Origin: Myxococcales bacterium
GTDB taxonomy: Bacteria; Myxococcota; Bradymonadia; UBA7976; UBA1532
Reading direction: 5' to 3'
Assembly: GCA_020430675.1 (NCBI GenBank)
Contig: JAGQJJ010000038.1
Location: forward strand, 1-13,914
DNA length: 13,914 bases
Shown here: in pieces, positions 5,566 through 13,164 of the stretch
Layout of the letters: every line of letters starts with the position of its first letter
Numbering within the stretch: position 1 is the stretch's first letter
The notes under the pieces: generated by a model
What the model was told of the DNA's origin: nothing
The model's database searches: none
What the model saw: the letters and a program-made list of their open reading frames with translations, nothing else
Made by a program: the position numbers and the translations under genes

Positions 5566-7728
5566 TCAGATACCGCGGCGGCTGATGCGCAGGGTATAGG
5601 GGCCGGCGAAGTTGCCCTCCCAGCCGTCGACGATCACATAGACCGGCACGTCGGGCTCGGCGCTGAACTCGACGCGGCTGCGCAGATCCATGCCCGGGTC
5701 GATGTCGTCGTTGCAGCCGAGCTCGTAGTCACCGCCGAGCAGCGCGCAGTGGGTGCGCACGTACATCAGGGTGTCGCCGTCGGCGGCTTCGATCTCGGCG
5801 ATATAGGTGCCGGCATTGGGCGCGGTGAAGGTGTGGATCGCGACCGGGCCGCCGCCGCCGCACGAGCCGCCGGGGCCGCGGGCGGGCGCGTCGGTCGAGT
5901 CGCCCGAATAGCGCCAGCCGTCATCGGCCGAGTGCGCGTTGAGGTCGACGACCATCCAGTCGTCGGGGCAGACGCTGACCTCTTCCTGGCACGTCGGATC
6001 GGCGCTGGCGTCGGGGTAGGCGAGGCAGAGCAGCGCTTCGGGGCAATGCACCAAGGCCTGCGGCGGGTCGCAGACGGCGCCGGCTTCGACCTCGGGGGCC
6101 TCGGCGAGCTGCACGAAGCGGTGCTCGCTCTCAAGCAGGGCTTCGTCGATCAGGTAGACCTCGGCCAGCCGGATGCGCTCGGCGATGGGCATCGGGTCGC
6201 CGAGGCAGGCGCGGAAGGTCTCGTTGGCCGCGTCGCCGCAGCGCATCTGGGCGGCCTGATCATTGCCCGCTTCCATCAGGCACTCCTGAAAGCTGGGGGT
6301 GACCTGGGCGGCGCAAGGCAGCGAGAAGTTGGTGCGCAGGCTCAGCTCGACGATGTAGGTGTTGGGGTCACCGGCGGGCTCGATACTGGTGGCCTGCACG
6401 CGCAGCGGGCCGCCTTGTTGGTCGACGGGCACCTGATTGTTGAAGGCGACCAGCGAGATCTCGGTGCTGCGATCGGGGCGGTTGCCGCTGCGGGGCAGGA
6501 TGCCGACGCCGAGCAGGTCGCCCTCGGCGTCGATGGCGCGCAGGCGCACGCCGATGGCGCCGAGCGCGGGGTTGACAAAGAGGCTGCTCTCGTCGGCGAG
6601 GAGCTGCGGCGGGGTGGCCGCCACGCAGGTCACGCCGGGCGGGGTCTCGGGGTCGCGGTCGAGGCAGGCGGTGCCTTCGGGGCATTCGTCGAAGGCCCGG
6701 TTGGGGTCGCAGGCGGCGCCGGCCTCGCCGACCGCGGGCGCGCGGGTGGCCATCTCGATGAGCGGGCTGCGCAGGCCCAGCGCGTCGACGACGCCGATGC
6801 GCACCGCCGAGACGGCGGGGAAGTTCTCGTTGAGCGCGACATCGATCGCCACGGTGAAGGTGCCGTCGCCCGCCTGGGTGACCGAGGCCCAATCGAGCGC
6901 GGCGAACGGCGCGACCAGCGTGGCGCCTTCGGCCGAGAGCTGGTAGGGCTGGCCACGGGCGTTGAGCATTTCGAGCAGCATGCCTTCGACGTCGTCGCCA
7001 GCGTCGAGGCCGGTGGCGCGCACGCCCAGGGTGCGCAGCGCCGGGTTGAAGGCGGCGTCGACCGTCTGCATCTCGGGCGGCGTGGCTGGCACCGGGTGGG
7101 CGTTGAAGACGAAGTTCCACGGTTCGGCCACGCCGTTGGCGTCGATGATGAAGTCGAGCGTGTCGCCGGCTTCGACCTCGACGGGCAGGGTGCTGCTGCC
7201 ATCGTCGGCCGCGTCGTCGTTGCAGGCGCGCTCGCTGAACGGGTCGGTGCAGTTGCTGCGCACCGCGAGCACGGTGTCGACGGCGCTGCCGGCGGTGTCG
7301 AGGCGCCAGAAGCCGGCGGTGGGGAAGGTGACCCGCACCACGGCGTCGGTGCCGGGCTGCGCGGGGTCGCCGCACGGGCCGGCGGGGAAGGCGTCGTCGG
7401 CGCCGGTCATGCCGCTGAGGGTGAAGCCCTCGCCGTCGGGCGTGCCGTCGCGGGTCAGGTCGAAATAGGGCGCGTCGTCGCCGCAGGGGGCCGGATCGCC
7501 GCCTTGGCCGCCCATGCCGCCTTGGCCACCCATGCCGCCTTCGCCACCTTGACCGCCCTGGCCGCCTTGACCGCCCTGGCCGCCTTCGCCGCCCGCGCCG
7601 TCGGGGCCCTGGTCGAGCGGGATCATCGCACTGTCGGTCCCGCCGCCGCCGCCGCCGTCGTCGCAGGCCCAAAGCGCGCCCGCCATCACCAAACACCACG
7701 CGCATCGCCCGATCAGTCGCCGACTCAT
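5566..7728 (-). CDS. Large repetitive lipoprotein with Gly-rich spacer and two PPC-like CNDD domains
   Basis: 720 aa. The signal ends LWAC (C22), followed by DDGGGGGG. A GGQ/GGE/GGM spacer covers 44-77. Two beta-sandwich segments, about 82-213 and 586-718, share Cys...Cys-Asn-Asp-Asp (CNDD at 169-172 and 672-675) and look like PPC-type domains bracketing the protein. Between them is a duplicated unit: a beta-rich segment beginning FNPALRTLGVRATG (227-240) or VNPALGAIGVRLRA (385-398), each followed by a Cys-rich stretch, AGAACDP (337-342 area) and AGAVCDP (549-555). The start ATG has GGGAG seven bases upstream and begins the signal peptide. It follows the acyl-CoA synthetase gene by 53 bp. No catalytic motif is seen. 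It is probably a surface or periplasmic binding or structural protein, function unknown. Confidence 0.8.
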   Translation of the reverse strand: MSRRLIGRCAWCLVMAGALWACDDGGGGGGTDSAMIPLDQGPDGAGGEGGQGGQGGQGGQGGEGGMGGQGGMGGQGGDPAPCGDDAPYFDLTRDGTPDGEGFTLSGMTGADDAFPAGPCGDPAQPGTDAVVRVTFPTAGFWRLDTAGSAVDTVLAVRSNCTDPFSERACNDDAADDGSSTLPVEVEAGDTLDFIIDANGVAEPWNFVFNAHPVPATPPEMQTVDAAFNPALRTLGVRATGLDAGDDVEGMLLEMLNARGQPYQLSAEGATLVAPFAALDWASVTQAGDGTFTVAIDVALNENFPAVSAVRIGVVDALGLRSPLIEMATRAPAVGEAGAACDPNRAFDECPEGTACLDRDPETPPGVTCVAATPPQLLADESSLFVNPALGAIGVRLRAIDAEGDLLGVGILPRSGNRPDRSTEISLVAFNNQVPVDQQGGPLRVQATSIEPAGDPNTYIVELSLRTNFSLPCAAQVTPSFQECLMEAGNDQAAQMRCGDAANETFRACLGDPMPIAERIRLAEVYLIDEALLESEHRFVQLAEAPEVEAGAVCDPPQALVHCPEALLCLAYPDASADPTCQEEVSVCPDDWMVVDLNAHSADDGWRYSGDSTDAPARGPGGSCGGGGPVAIHTFTAPNAGTYIAEIEAADGDTLMYVRTHCALLGGDYELGCNDDIDPGMDLRSRVEFSAEPDVPVYVIVDGWEGNFAGPYTLRISRRGI
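7498..7599 (-). repeat. Gly-Gly-X coding tract (GGQ/GGE/GGM units)
   Basis: Nine-base units encode Gly-Gly-Gln, Gly-Gly-Glu or Gly-Gly-Met repeats at residues 44-77 of the lipoprotein. The DNA units are near-identical (GGCGGCCAG-like), so length change by slippage is plausible. It is the flexible spacer after the lipid anchor, playing the same structural part as the (GE)18 tract in the neighbouring cluster but with a different composition. Confidence 0.9.
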
Positions 7729-7781
7729 CGCTTGTCTCCCACCCGGGTTGAAGCCCGACGGTAGCGCCGCCGGGGGGCCCG

Positions 7782-9503
7782 TCACAACCGCAGATCGCCC
7801 GCCTGCACAGCGCGAAGGTGAGCTGGGGTCAGCGGCGCGTAGGTCCGCTCGGCGTCGAGGCGCACCAAGAGCGGATCGTCGCCGCAACGGGCGGGATCGA
7901 AGCCCTCGGCCATCAGCGTGAGCTTGCGGTATTTGAGGGTGGCGGTGCGATCGAGCGCGTCGCGCCGGCGGATGAACGCGGGCCAGCCGGCGGGCGGCAG
8001 CGTTGCGGCGACGCGGGCGTAGAGCGTCGGGCCGTCGAGCGCGTCGCCGGTGACGGCGGCCATGCCGGCGCGGCCCTCGCAGCCGGGGATCTCGACGCCG
8101 TAGACCGCCGCTTCGACGACGCCGCCACTGCCGACCAGGGCTTCTTGCACCTGCTGGGCGCTGATGTTCTCGCCTTTCCAGCGGAAGGTGTCGCCGACGC
8201 GGTCGATGAAGAACCAGTCGCCCTCGGCATCGCGGCGCAGCAGGTCGCCGGTGCGAAACCAGGCGTCGCCTCGCCGGAAGACGCCGCGCAGGATCTTGGC
8301 TTCGGTGGCGGCGCGGTCGAGGTAGCCGTCGAAGCGCTCGGTGGGCAAAAGGCCGATGCGCACGATCAGCTCGCCGGGCTCATCGGGGCCGCAGCGCTGG
8401 CAGCGGCCGCGGCGGTCGCGCGGATGGGCGTCGTGCTCGGCGTCGTAGCGGATGAGCTCGGTGGCGTCGAGCGGGCCCATCAGCACCGGGCGGCCGCAGC
8501 TTCCGACCTTGTTGGTGGTGTTGAGCAGCAGCGCGTTGCTCTCGGTGGCGCCGTAGAACTCGATGACGCGCTCGATGCCGAAGCGCGCGGTGAAGTCGGG
8601 CCACACATCGGCGCGCAGGCCGTTGCCGACCATGGTGCCCACGGCGTGGTCGCGGTCGGCGGCCGAGGGTGGCGTGGCGGCGAGGTAGCGGCACAGCTCG
8701 CCGACATAGAGCCCGATGGTGGCGCCCAGATGCCGCGCGTCGGACCAATAGCGGCGGGCGCTGAAGCCGGGGGTGAAGGCAAACGCGGCGCCCGACCAGA
8801 GCGCCATGCCGAAGCCGATGAGCAGCGCCGAGGCGTGGGCCAGGGGCAGCGGGGTGAAGACCACGTCGTCGGCGGTGGCGTGCACGGCCAGCGTCTGGAA
8901 GGCGGCGGCGCCGAGCAAGGCGCGGCGGTGGGTGATCACCGCGGCTTTCGGGCGGCCGGTGGTGCCGCTGGTGTAGAGGTAGCAGAAGGGCGTGTCGCCC
9001 AGGCGCAACGGGTCGCGCACCGGGCCGCTTGGCAGGCGGCGGCGGGCGGCCACGACGTCGTTTGCCTCACCGGTCGCGCCGCAAAACCAGCGCCCGGCGC
9101 TGAAAGGCAAGGCCGCGACCGCATCGGGCAGCGATGCGCCGCGCTCGCCGTCGTGCACCAAGGCCGCCGGGGCGGCGACCTGCAGGGCGTGCAGCAGACC
9201 CTCGCCGCGCACTTCGGGGTGCACCAGCGCGGTCGCCGCGCCCGCGCGGGCGCAGCCGAGCACCTGAATCAACAGCTCGGGGTCATTGCCCATCCACAGC
9301 CCGACCGTCTGGCCGGCGCCGACGCCTTGGGCGCGCCAGAAGGCGGCGGTGCGATCGACCTCGGCGTCGAGCGCGCGCCACGTCAGCAACGTGTCGGGGG
9401 TGCGGATGGCGGGCCGGTCCGGCGTGGCCCGGGCCCGAGCGCGCAGCAGGCCGCCCATGCCGCTGGCCAGGGCGCGCGGGCTGACCGGAGTCGCCCGCAG
9501 CAA
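7782..9503 (-). CDS. FATP-type long-chain / very-long-chain acyl-CoA synthetase
   Basis: 573 aa, ANL superfamily. It forms acyl-adenylates from fatty acids and ATP, then acyl-CoA. The P-loop TSGTTGRPK is at 178-186, GATES (318-322) is the adenine/Mg site, RTGD ends at D420, and DRVGDTFRWKGENI (434-447) is the signature of the FATP/FadD6 (SLC27-like) branch rather than ordinary FadD. YVGELCRYL (266-274) and NGLRADVW (294-301) also fit this branch. The catalytic lysine is probably K524 in TLKYRK. The start is TTG with no good Shine-Dalgarno; an in-frame ATG lies 15 codons in, and the frame is open upstream without ATG/GTG, so the N-terminus is uncertain by tens of residues. The family is known to couple fatty-acid uptake to activation at membranes. 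It lies 44 bp after the coiled-coil gene of the SPFH operon. Confidence 0.9.
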   Translation of the reverse strand: MLRATPVSPRALASGMGGLLRARARATPDRPAIRTPDTLLTWRALDAEVDRTAAFWRAQGVGAGQTVGLWMGNDPELLIQVLGCARAGAATALVHPEVRGEGLLHALQVAAPAALVHDGERGASLPDAVAALPFSAGRWFCGATGEANDVVAARRRLPSGPVRDPLRLGDTPFCYLYTSGTTGRPKAAVITHRRALLGAAAFQTLAVHATADDVVFTPLPLAHASALLIGFGMALWSGAAFAFTPGFSARRYWSDARHLGATIGLYVGELCRYLAATPPSAADRDHAVGTMVGNGLRADVWPDFTARFGIERVIEFYGATESNALLLNTTNKVGSCGRPVLMGPLDATELIRYDAEHDAHPRDRRGRCQRCGPDEPGELIVRIGLLPTERFDGYLDRAATEAKILRGVFRRGDAWFRTGDLLRRDAEGDWFFIDRVGDTFRWKGENISAQQVQEALVGSGGVVEAAVYGVEIPGCEGRAGMAAVTGDALDGPTLYARVAATLPPAGWPAFIRRRDALDRTATLKYRKLTLMAEGFDPARCGDDPLLVRLDAERTYAPLTPAHLRAVQAGDLRL

Positions 9504-9547
9504 CGCCTCGGCGCTGTGGCCGAGGTTCCGGGCCCGTTCCCTGAGCT

Positions 9548-10000
9548 TCAGACGTCGATCTCCCGCCGGGCGGCGATGGTCTGGCGCAGGTCTTCGGTGC
9601 GATCGGCGATGCGGCCGCGCACCGCGTCGAGGCGGGCTTCGGTCTCTTCGGCGACCTCGGCGCGCAGCTGGGCTTCGAGGGTGCGCAGCTCGGCGACCGC
9701 GTGGCGGGCGGTCTCATCGGTCGGCAGGCCCTGAGCCTCGCGGGTCTGGGCCAGCTTCACGATGCCGGCGATGACCGCGTCGACCTCGGCGAGAATCGGC
9801 AAGGCGCGCGCGTCGGGCGCGGGCAGCAGGGCGGTGGCCATCGACGTGCGCAGCGCGATCGCATCGGCCACCTCGGCGTGGCGCCGGGCCACGCTGCGCC
9901 ACAGGAGCGGCACGCGCAGGCGCTTCGGCCCCAGAAAGGCCCGCACCGCAAACCAGACGCCCGCGGCGAGCACGGCGAAGAGGATGAGGCGGACGAGCAA
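9548..10000 (-). CDS. Small membrane-anchored coiled-coil protein, unknown function
   Basis: 150 aa starting at TTG. Residues 2-22 are one hydrophobic segment (LVRLILFAVLAAGVWFAVRA), a membrane anchor. The rest is Ala/Arg/Glu/Leu-rich with heptad character from about 95 to 145 and no cysteine. No family is recognised; there is a faint similarity in style to LemA-like helical proteins, but not enough to name. The TTG start is supported by GGAGG nine bases upstream (10010-10014), inside the end of the SPFH gene, and by a two-base gap to that gene's TAG stop. Tight packing suggests it works with the two SPFH proteins, perhaps as an accessory subunit. Confidence 0.7.
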   Translation of the reverse strand: MLVRLILFAVLAAGVWFAVRAFLGPKRLRVPLLWRSVARRHAEVADAIALRTSMATALLPAPDARALPILAEVDAVIAGIVKLAQTREAQGLPTDETARHAVAELRTLEAQLRAEVAEETEARLDAVRGRIADRTEDLRQTIAARREIDV

Positions 10001-10002
10001 GG

Positions 10003-11055
10003 CTACTGGCCTCCGGACCCGGCCAGGAACATGGCGCGCCAGGCGGCCATCGACGCAAACTCGCGCAGGAAGGCGGGGTCGCGGCTGTTGAGCTTGATCT
10101 CGCCCAGCTTGAAGTTGCGCGCGGCCACGATGGCGCTGTAGGTGCGGCCGGCGGGCGTGCTCAGCGCCTCGGCCTTGAGTTGCTGGCCAAGCGCCTCGGC
10201 CTGCGCTTCGGCCAGGTCACCCTCGGCGCGAAGTTCGGCGCAGCGCGCGTCGGCCTCGGCGCGGTGGTTCTTGTCATACGACAGCGCGCTGGCGTTGATC
10301 TCGGCGATCTGCACGGTGGTGCCCGCCTGGGCGGTCTCGATCTTCTGCTGCCACTCTTCGCGCTTGATGCGCACGTCCTTGTCGATGCCCTTGGCCAGCG
10401 TATCGGTCTCCTGCTTGGCCTCCGACTCCTCCTGCTTGGCGCGGTCGAGCTGGCCCTGCACGGCGTACAACTGCTTGGCCTGCAAGCGTTCTTCGTAGTT
10501 CTGCTGGAAGCGGATGCGCCGCAGCACCACGCCGTGCTCGGGCACCTCGACGTGGTACTGACGCAGCTTCACGTTGAGCGGCGTCGTCGCTTCTGCTGCC
10601 ACCCGCTCGCGCTCGTCGGGCGACTGGATGTCATCGTTGTTGAGCTGGCCGAGGTGTTCGAGCAGGAAGCCGCGGCTGACCGAGTAGACCTTGTCGGGGT
10701 AGCTCGCGCCGAAGCCCTCTTCGATGATCTTGTGCCCTTCGCCGGGGATCACGCGATAGACCACGGTGGCTTCGACGGTGATGATGTTGTCGCCGCTGGT
10801 GCGCAGTTCAAGGGCCGGCGCCTTGCTGGCCGGGTCGTCGGTGAACTCCAGGTAGTGCAGTGTGCGGTCGAGGCGATAGGTCGTATGCAAGAGCGGCAGC
10901 TCGATGTTGTGCCCCGGCTCCAGATCCTCGGGCACCACGCCGCCAAAGACGCTGCGCCGGACGCCGATCTCGTCGGGTTCGATATAGGTGGTGCACGCCT
11001 TCGGGAAGATCCAGGCGGCGAGGATGACCACGCTGATGATCTGCAACGCCTTCAC
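10003..11055 (-). CDS. SPFH/band-7 domain membrane protein (second of pair)
   Basis: 350 aa starting at GTG. It has one N-terminal membrane segment (about 4-18). The SPFH/band-7 domain follows (about 24-190), with typical features EPDEIGVRRSVFG, an ELRTSGDNIITVEATVVYRV strand pair and the VVLRRIRF segment. A long Ala/Glu/Gln-rich coiled coil spans about 185-300. This is the layout of HflK, HflC, prohibitin and related proteins, which form large membrane cages or microdomains, often around FtsH-type proteases. The GTG start overlaps the upstream SPFH stop by 4 bp (GTGA) and has GGGAG seven bases before it. Cys21 near the end of the membrane segment is not in a proper lipobox. The specific subfamily is not assigned. 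Confidence 0.85.
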   Translation of the reverse strand: MKALQIISVVILAAWIFPKACTTYIEPDEIGVRRSVFGGVVPEDLEPGHNIELPLLHTTYRLDRTLHYLEFTDDPASKAPALELRTSGDNIITVEATVVYRVIPGEGHKIIEEGFGASYPDKVYSVSRGFLLEHLGQLNNDDIQSPDERERVAAEATTPLNVKLRQYHVEVPEHGVVLRRIRFQQNYEERLQAKQLYAVQGQLDRAKQEESEAKQETDTLAKGIDKDVRIKREEWQQKIETAQAGTTVQIAEINASALSYDKNHRAEADARCAELRAEGDLAEAQAEALGQQLKAEALSTPAGRTYSAIVAARNFKLGEIKLNSRDPAFLREFASMAAWRAMFLAGSGGQ

Positions 11056-12176
11056 TTCAGGTCTCCCGAGTTGAGGTAGCGGATGTCGACCGGGGTCGCC
11101 GGCGGCGCGTAGGGCGTGGCGCTGATCTCGCCGAGCTGCGGGAAGTCGTGCTCGGCGATCTCGAGGTTGAGCACGTCGGCGCCGCGCGCGCCCACGGCGC
11201 GAATCTTGGCGGCGAGGCCCTCGGCCTGTTTGCGATAGGCCACTTCGTTGGCCGAGGCCAGCTTGACCTTCTGGTCGCGGTAGGCGGTGCAGCTCGCGAC
11301 GGTGTCGATGGCGTATTTGTCGGCTTCGCGTTTGACCGCGATGGCCTGGTTGTCAGCGCTGCGCCGGTCGCCTTCGAGCTGGGCGACCAGGCCCTGGTAC
11401 TCGGCGTTCATCTGCTGCTCGACGTCCTGCACCATGCGTTGCGACTGCGCCTTGAGCCGGTTGCGCTTCTCCTTTTGCACCTGCACTTCCTGCTCGGCGT
11501 TCTGGCGCTCTTCGATCGCGGTCTCGACCTTCTCCTGAAAGCGCGGCTTCGGCGTGATGATCTGGGTGACCATGATGCCGAGCGGGTTGAGGCGCTCGTT
11601 GAGCTTGGTCTTGGCCAGCGCCGTGGCCTTGCCATAGGTCGAGGGCTTGGCCACTTCGAGGAAGCTGTAGCGGCCGAACTCGTTGCGCAGAATCTCGCGC
11701 GAGTGCACCGCCAGGGCCCGATTCTTGTAGCCGCCGCCGCGCCCGCTATTGGCGATGACCACGTCGGCCGAGCCGGGCAGCACCTGGTAGTGGATCTCCA
11801 TGCGCTCGAAGTAGAAGTTCGAGCCGTCGATGGCGCGCACGGTGAGCAGCGAGACCTGGTTGGGGTCGCCCGCTTCGCCCTTGCCCTCCATGACCATCAC
11901 CTGCGGATCGATCTCGAGGATCTCGACGCGCTGGAAGAACGGCATATAGGTCAACGTGCCCTGGTCGCGCACGACCTTGGCCGGCTCGCCAAACACCGAA
12001 AGGCCGGTCGCGTTGTAGACCACCGCCACCTCGCCCGGCTGCACTTCGACAAAGCCGAAGCTGCCCGCGCCCAGACTCGTCATCACCAGGATGAGCGCGA
12101 GGCCCGGCAGGATGAAGCGGGTGAACTTGATGCCCTGCAAGCGCTCGACGGCGCGCTCGACAGCTGGGTTGGCCAT
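11052..12176 (-). CDS. SPFH/band-7 domain membrane protein (first of pair)
   Basis: 374 aa. The membrane helix is at about 18-38. The SPFH domain is about 42-215 (EVQPGEVAVVYNATG, LTVRAIDGSNFYFERMEIHY, ERLNPLGIMVTQIITPKPRF), followed by a long charged coiled coil at about 212-330. Together with the next gene it forms an HflK/HflC-like pair that would assemble as a hetero-oligomer on the membrane. The start is the ATG with GAGGA eight bases upstream; a TTG ten codons further up is in frame but lacks a Shine-Dalgarno, so I reject it. It is the first gene of a tight operon (SPFH-SPFH-coiled coil, then acyl-CoA synthetase). The operon is preceded by a divergent spacer with phased GTCAT repeats that probably controls it. 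No FtsH is nearby. Confidence 0.85.
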   Translation of the reverse strand: MANPAVERAVERLQGIKFTRFILPGLALILVMTSLGAGSFGFVEVQPGEVAVVYNATGLSVFGEPAKVVRDQGTLTYMPFFQRVEILEIDPQVMVMEGKGEAGDPNQVSLLTVRAIDGSNFYFERMEIHYQVLPGSADVVIANSGRGGGYKNRALAVHSREILRNEFGRYSFLEVAKPSTYGKATALAKTKLNERLNPLGIMVTQIITPKPRFQEKVETAIEERQNAEQEVQVQKEKRNRLKAQSQRMVQDVEQQMNAEYQGLVAQLEGDRRSADNQAIAVKREADKYAIDTVASCTAYRDQKVKLASANEVAYRKQAEGLAAKIRAVGARGADVLNLEIAEHDFPQLGEISATPYAPPATPVDIRYLNSGDLK

Positions 12177-12208
12177 GGTCGGCGTCCTCGTCGGGGATGA
12201 TGCCAACG

Positions 12209-12214
12209 TCTATA
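12209..12214 (-). promoter_or_regulatory. Possible -10 element for the SPFH operon
   Basis: On the minus strand TATAGA matches TATAAT at five of six positions and stands out in GC-rich surroundings. It lies about 33 bp before the SPFH start codon and about 43 bp downstream of the phased repeats. There is no good -35 at the normal distance, as would be expected of an activator-dependent promoter. This is motif evidence only. Confidence 0.35.
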
Positions 12215-12257
12215 GCCCGTTCGCGCCGCGGGCGCGAGACGAACCGAGCCGAACGTC

Positions 12258-12297
12258 ATGACACAACCGTGACGAACGGATGACCCCGCGATGACCC
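12258..12297 (-). promoter_or_regulatory. Four direct repeats with 11-bp phasing, Pho-box-like
   Basis: On the minus strand four 7-mers separated by exactly 4 bp read GGGTCAT, GGGTCAT, TCGTCAC, GTGTCAT. On the plus strand TGAC begins at 12259, 12270, 12281 and 12292. The core GTCA(T/C) and the 7+4 spacing match the E. coli PhoB box layout (CTGTCAT plus 4 bp). OmpR/PhoB-family regulators bind such tandem half-sites, one subunit per helical turn. The orientation and the TATAGA downstream favour control of the SPFH operon, but the divergent lipoprotein gene could also be served. The repeat is plain in the sequence; the regulator identity is inference. Confidence 0.6.
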
Positions 12298-12355
12298 AGC
12301 CGCGAGGCGCGGCGGGCATCATCGCCCCATCACCGCACACCGATGGGAGGTCGCC

Positions 12356-13147
12356 ATGAATCGCTCGACCCTGCTGACCCTGCTCGCCTGTTTCGCGCTG
12401 TTTGCCATGGGCTGCGGCGCCGCCGCGCCGATGCGGCCCACGATGGCCCCGCTCGCCATCGCCACCCCGGCTGCGCCGCCCGCCGAGCTGACCGAGAACC
12501 ACTTCACGCGCGACAAGATCGGCACCATCTCGGAGGACCAGATGCGCGAGATCCTGTCGGCGCCGGTCTATCTGGAGGCGGGCGCGCGCATCGGCATCGT
12601 GCCGGTCGTCGAGCGGTACGAGGTCGACGAGACCATCCCGCTGACCATGGTCACCGGCGCGCTGGCCCGCGACCTGGGCGATGGCGGGCTGTTCGAGGTG
12701 GTCAGCGAGGTGAGCACCGACTGGCCCTCGACCCAGAGCATCGCTGGCCTGCGCGAGCTGGCCACGCGCTACCGCGCCGAGTACCTGCTGCTGTACCGCC
12801 ACCGCTTCATCGACCGCAGCCGCACCAACGCCTGGGGTTTTGCCTACCTCACGGTGGTCGGCGCGCTGTTTGTGCCCTCGCAGACGCTCGAGAGCGCGGG
12901 GGTGCTCGAAGCGACCCTGTTCGACGTCAAGACCGGCACGCTGCTGTTCACCGTCTTCGAGCGGGTCAACGCCGAGGCGGACGAGAACGTGTGGCACAAC
13001 GAGCACAAGGTGCGGAAGATGAAGGAGAAACTGCTCGCGGGCGCCGCGCGCGGGCTCAGCGGGCAGGTGCAGGACAAGCTGCGGTCGCTGGTCGCCGCCC
13101 GGCCGGTCAAGAAGACGGCGCCGGCCGCGGTCGCCGTCGCTCAGTGA
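12356..13147 (+). CDS. Lipoprotein of unknown function (rhombotarget-lipoprotein-like core)
   Basis: 263 aa. The signal ends AMGC (C20 lipidated), followed by an Ala/Pro/Met-rich linker to about residue 45. The core (about 76-245) alternates strands and helices: ARIGIVPVVERYE, then LRELATRYRAEYLLLYRHRF, then a hydrophobic FAYLTVVGALFVPS and LEATLFDVKTGTLLFTVFER. This order resembles the lipoprotein family called rhombotarget lipoproteins, from memory, but the C-terminus here (KKTAPAAVAVAQ) has no obvious GlyGly-CTERM sorting signal. The start ATG has GGGAGG five bases upstream, a very good site. It is transcribed away from the SPFH operon and followed 81 bp later by a small gene. The lipoprotein nature is firm; the family link is tentative and the function unknown. 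Confidence 0.75.
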   Translation: MNRSTLLTLLACFALFAMGCGAAAPMRPTMAPLAIATPAAPPAELTENHFTRDKIGTISEDQMREILSAPVYLEAGARIGIVPVVERYEVDETIPLTMVTGALARDLGDGGLFEVVSEVSTDWPSTQSIAGLRELATRYRAEYLLLYRHRFIDRSRTNAWGFAYLTVVGALFVPSQTLESAGVLEATLFDVKTGTLLFTVFERVNAEADENVWHNEHKVRKMKEKLLAGAARGLSGQVQDKLRSLVAARPVKKTAPAAVAVAQ

Positions 13148-13164
13148 AATCACCGCCCCGGCGC

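Larger units (their letters stand above)
12177..12355. other. Divergent intergenic control region
   Basis: This 179-bp spacer lies between the minus-strand SPFH operon and the plus-strand lipoprotein gene. It holds the four-unit GTCAT/GTCAC array at 12258-12297, a TATAGA that could serve as -10 for the minus operon, and Shine-Dalgarno sequences at both ends (GAGGA on minus, GGGAGG on plus). No clear plus-strand -35/-10 was seen. Confidence 0.6.

Noticed and set aside
4804..7764. A 986-codon open frame on the plus strand antisense to the two large lipoprotein genes
   Set aside because: It is an antisense shadow of GC-rich coding DNA: Ala/Gly/Val/Asp/His-rich with no domain logic. The minus strand has signal peptides, Shine-Dalgarno sites and recognisable domains across the same span.
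7729..7781. CGGG/CCCG inverted repeat between the acyl-CoA synthetase and large lipoprotein genes as a terminator
   Set aside because: The stem is only 4 bp with no U-tract, too weak to support a terminator.
7818..9734. A 638-codon plus-strand frame over the acyl-CoA synthetase gene
   Set aside because: The minus strand carries all ANL-family motifs, and the plus frame shows none of any family.
10990..11055. Cys21 of the second SPFH protein as a lipoprotein site
   Set aside because: The preceding residues are FPKA, with a charged Lys at -2, so it is not a valid lipobox. It is better read as an uncleaved membrane anchor.
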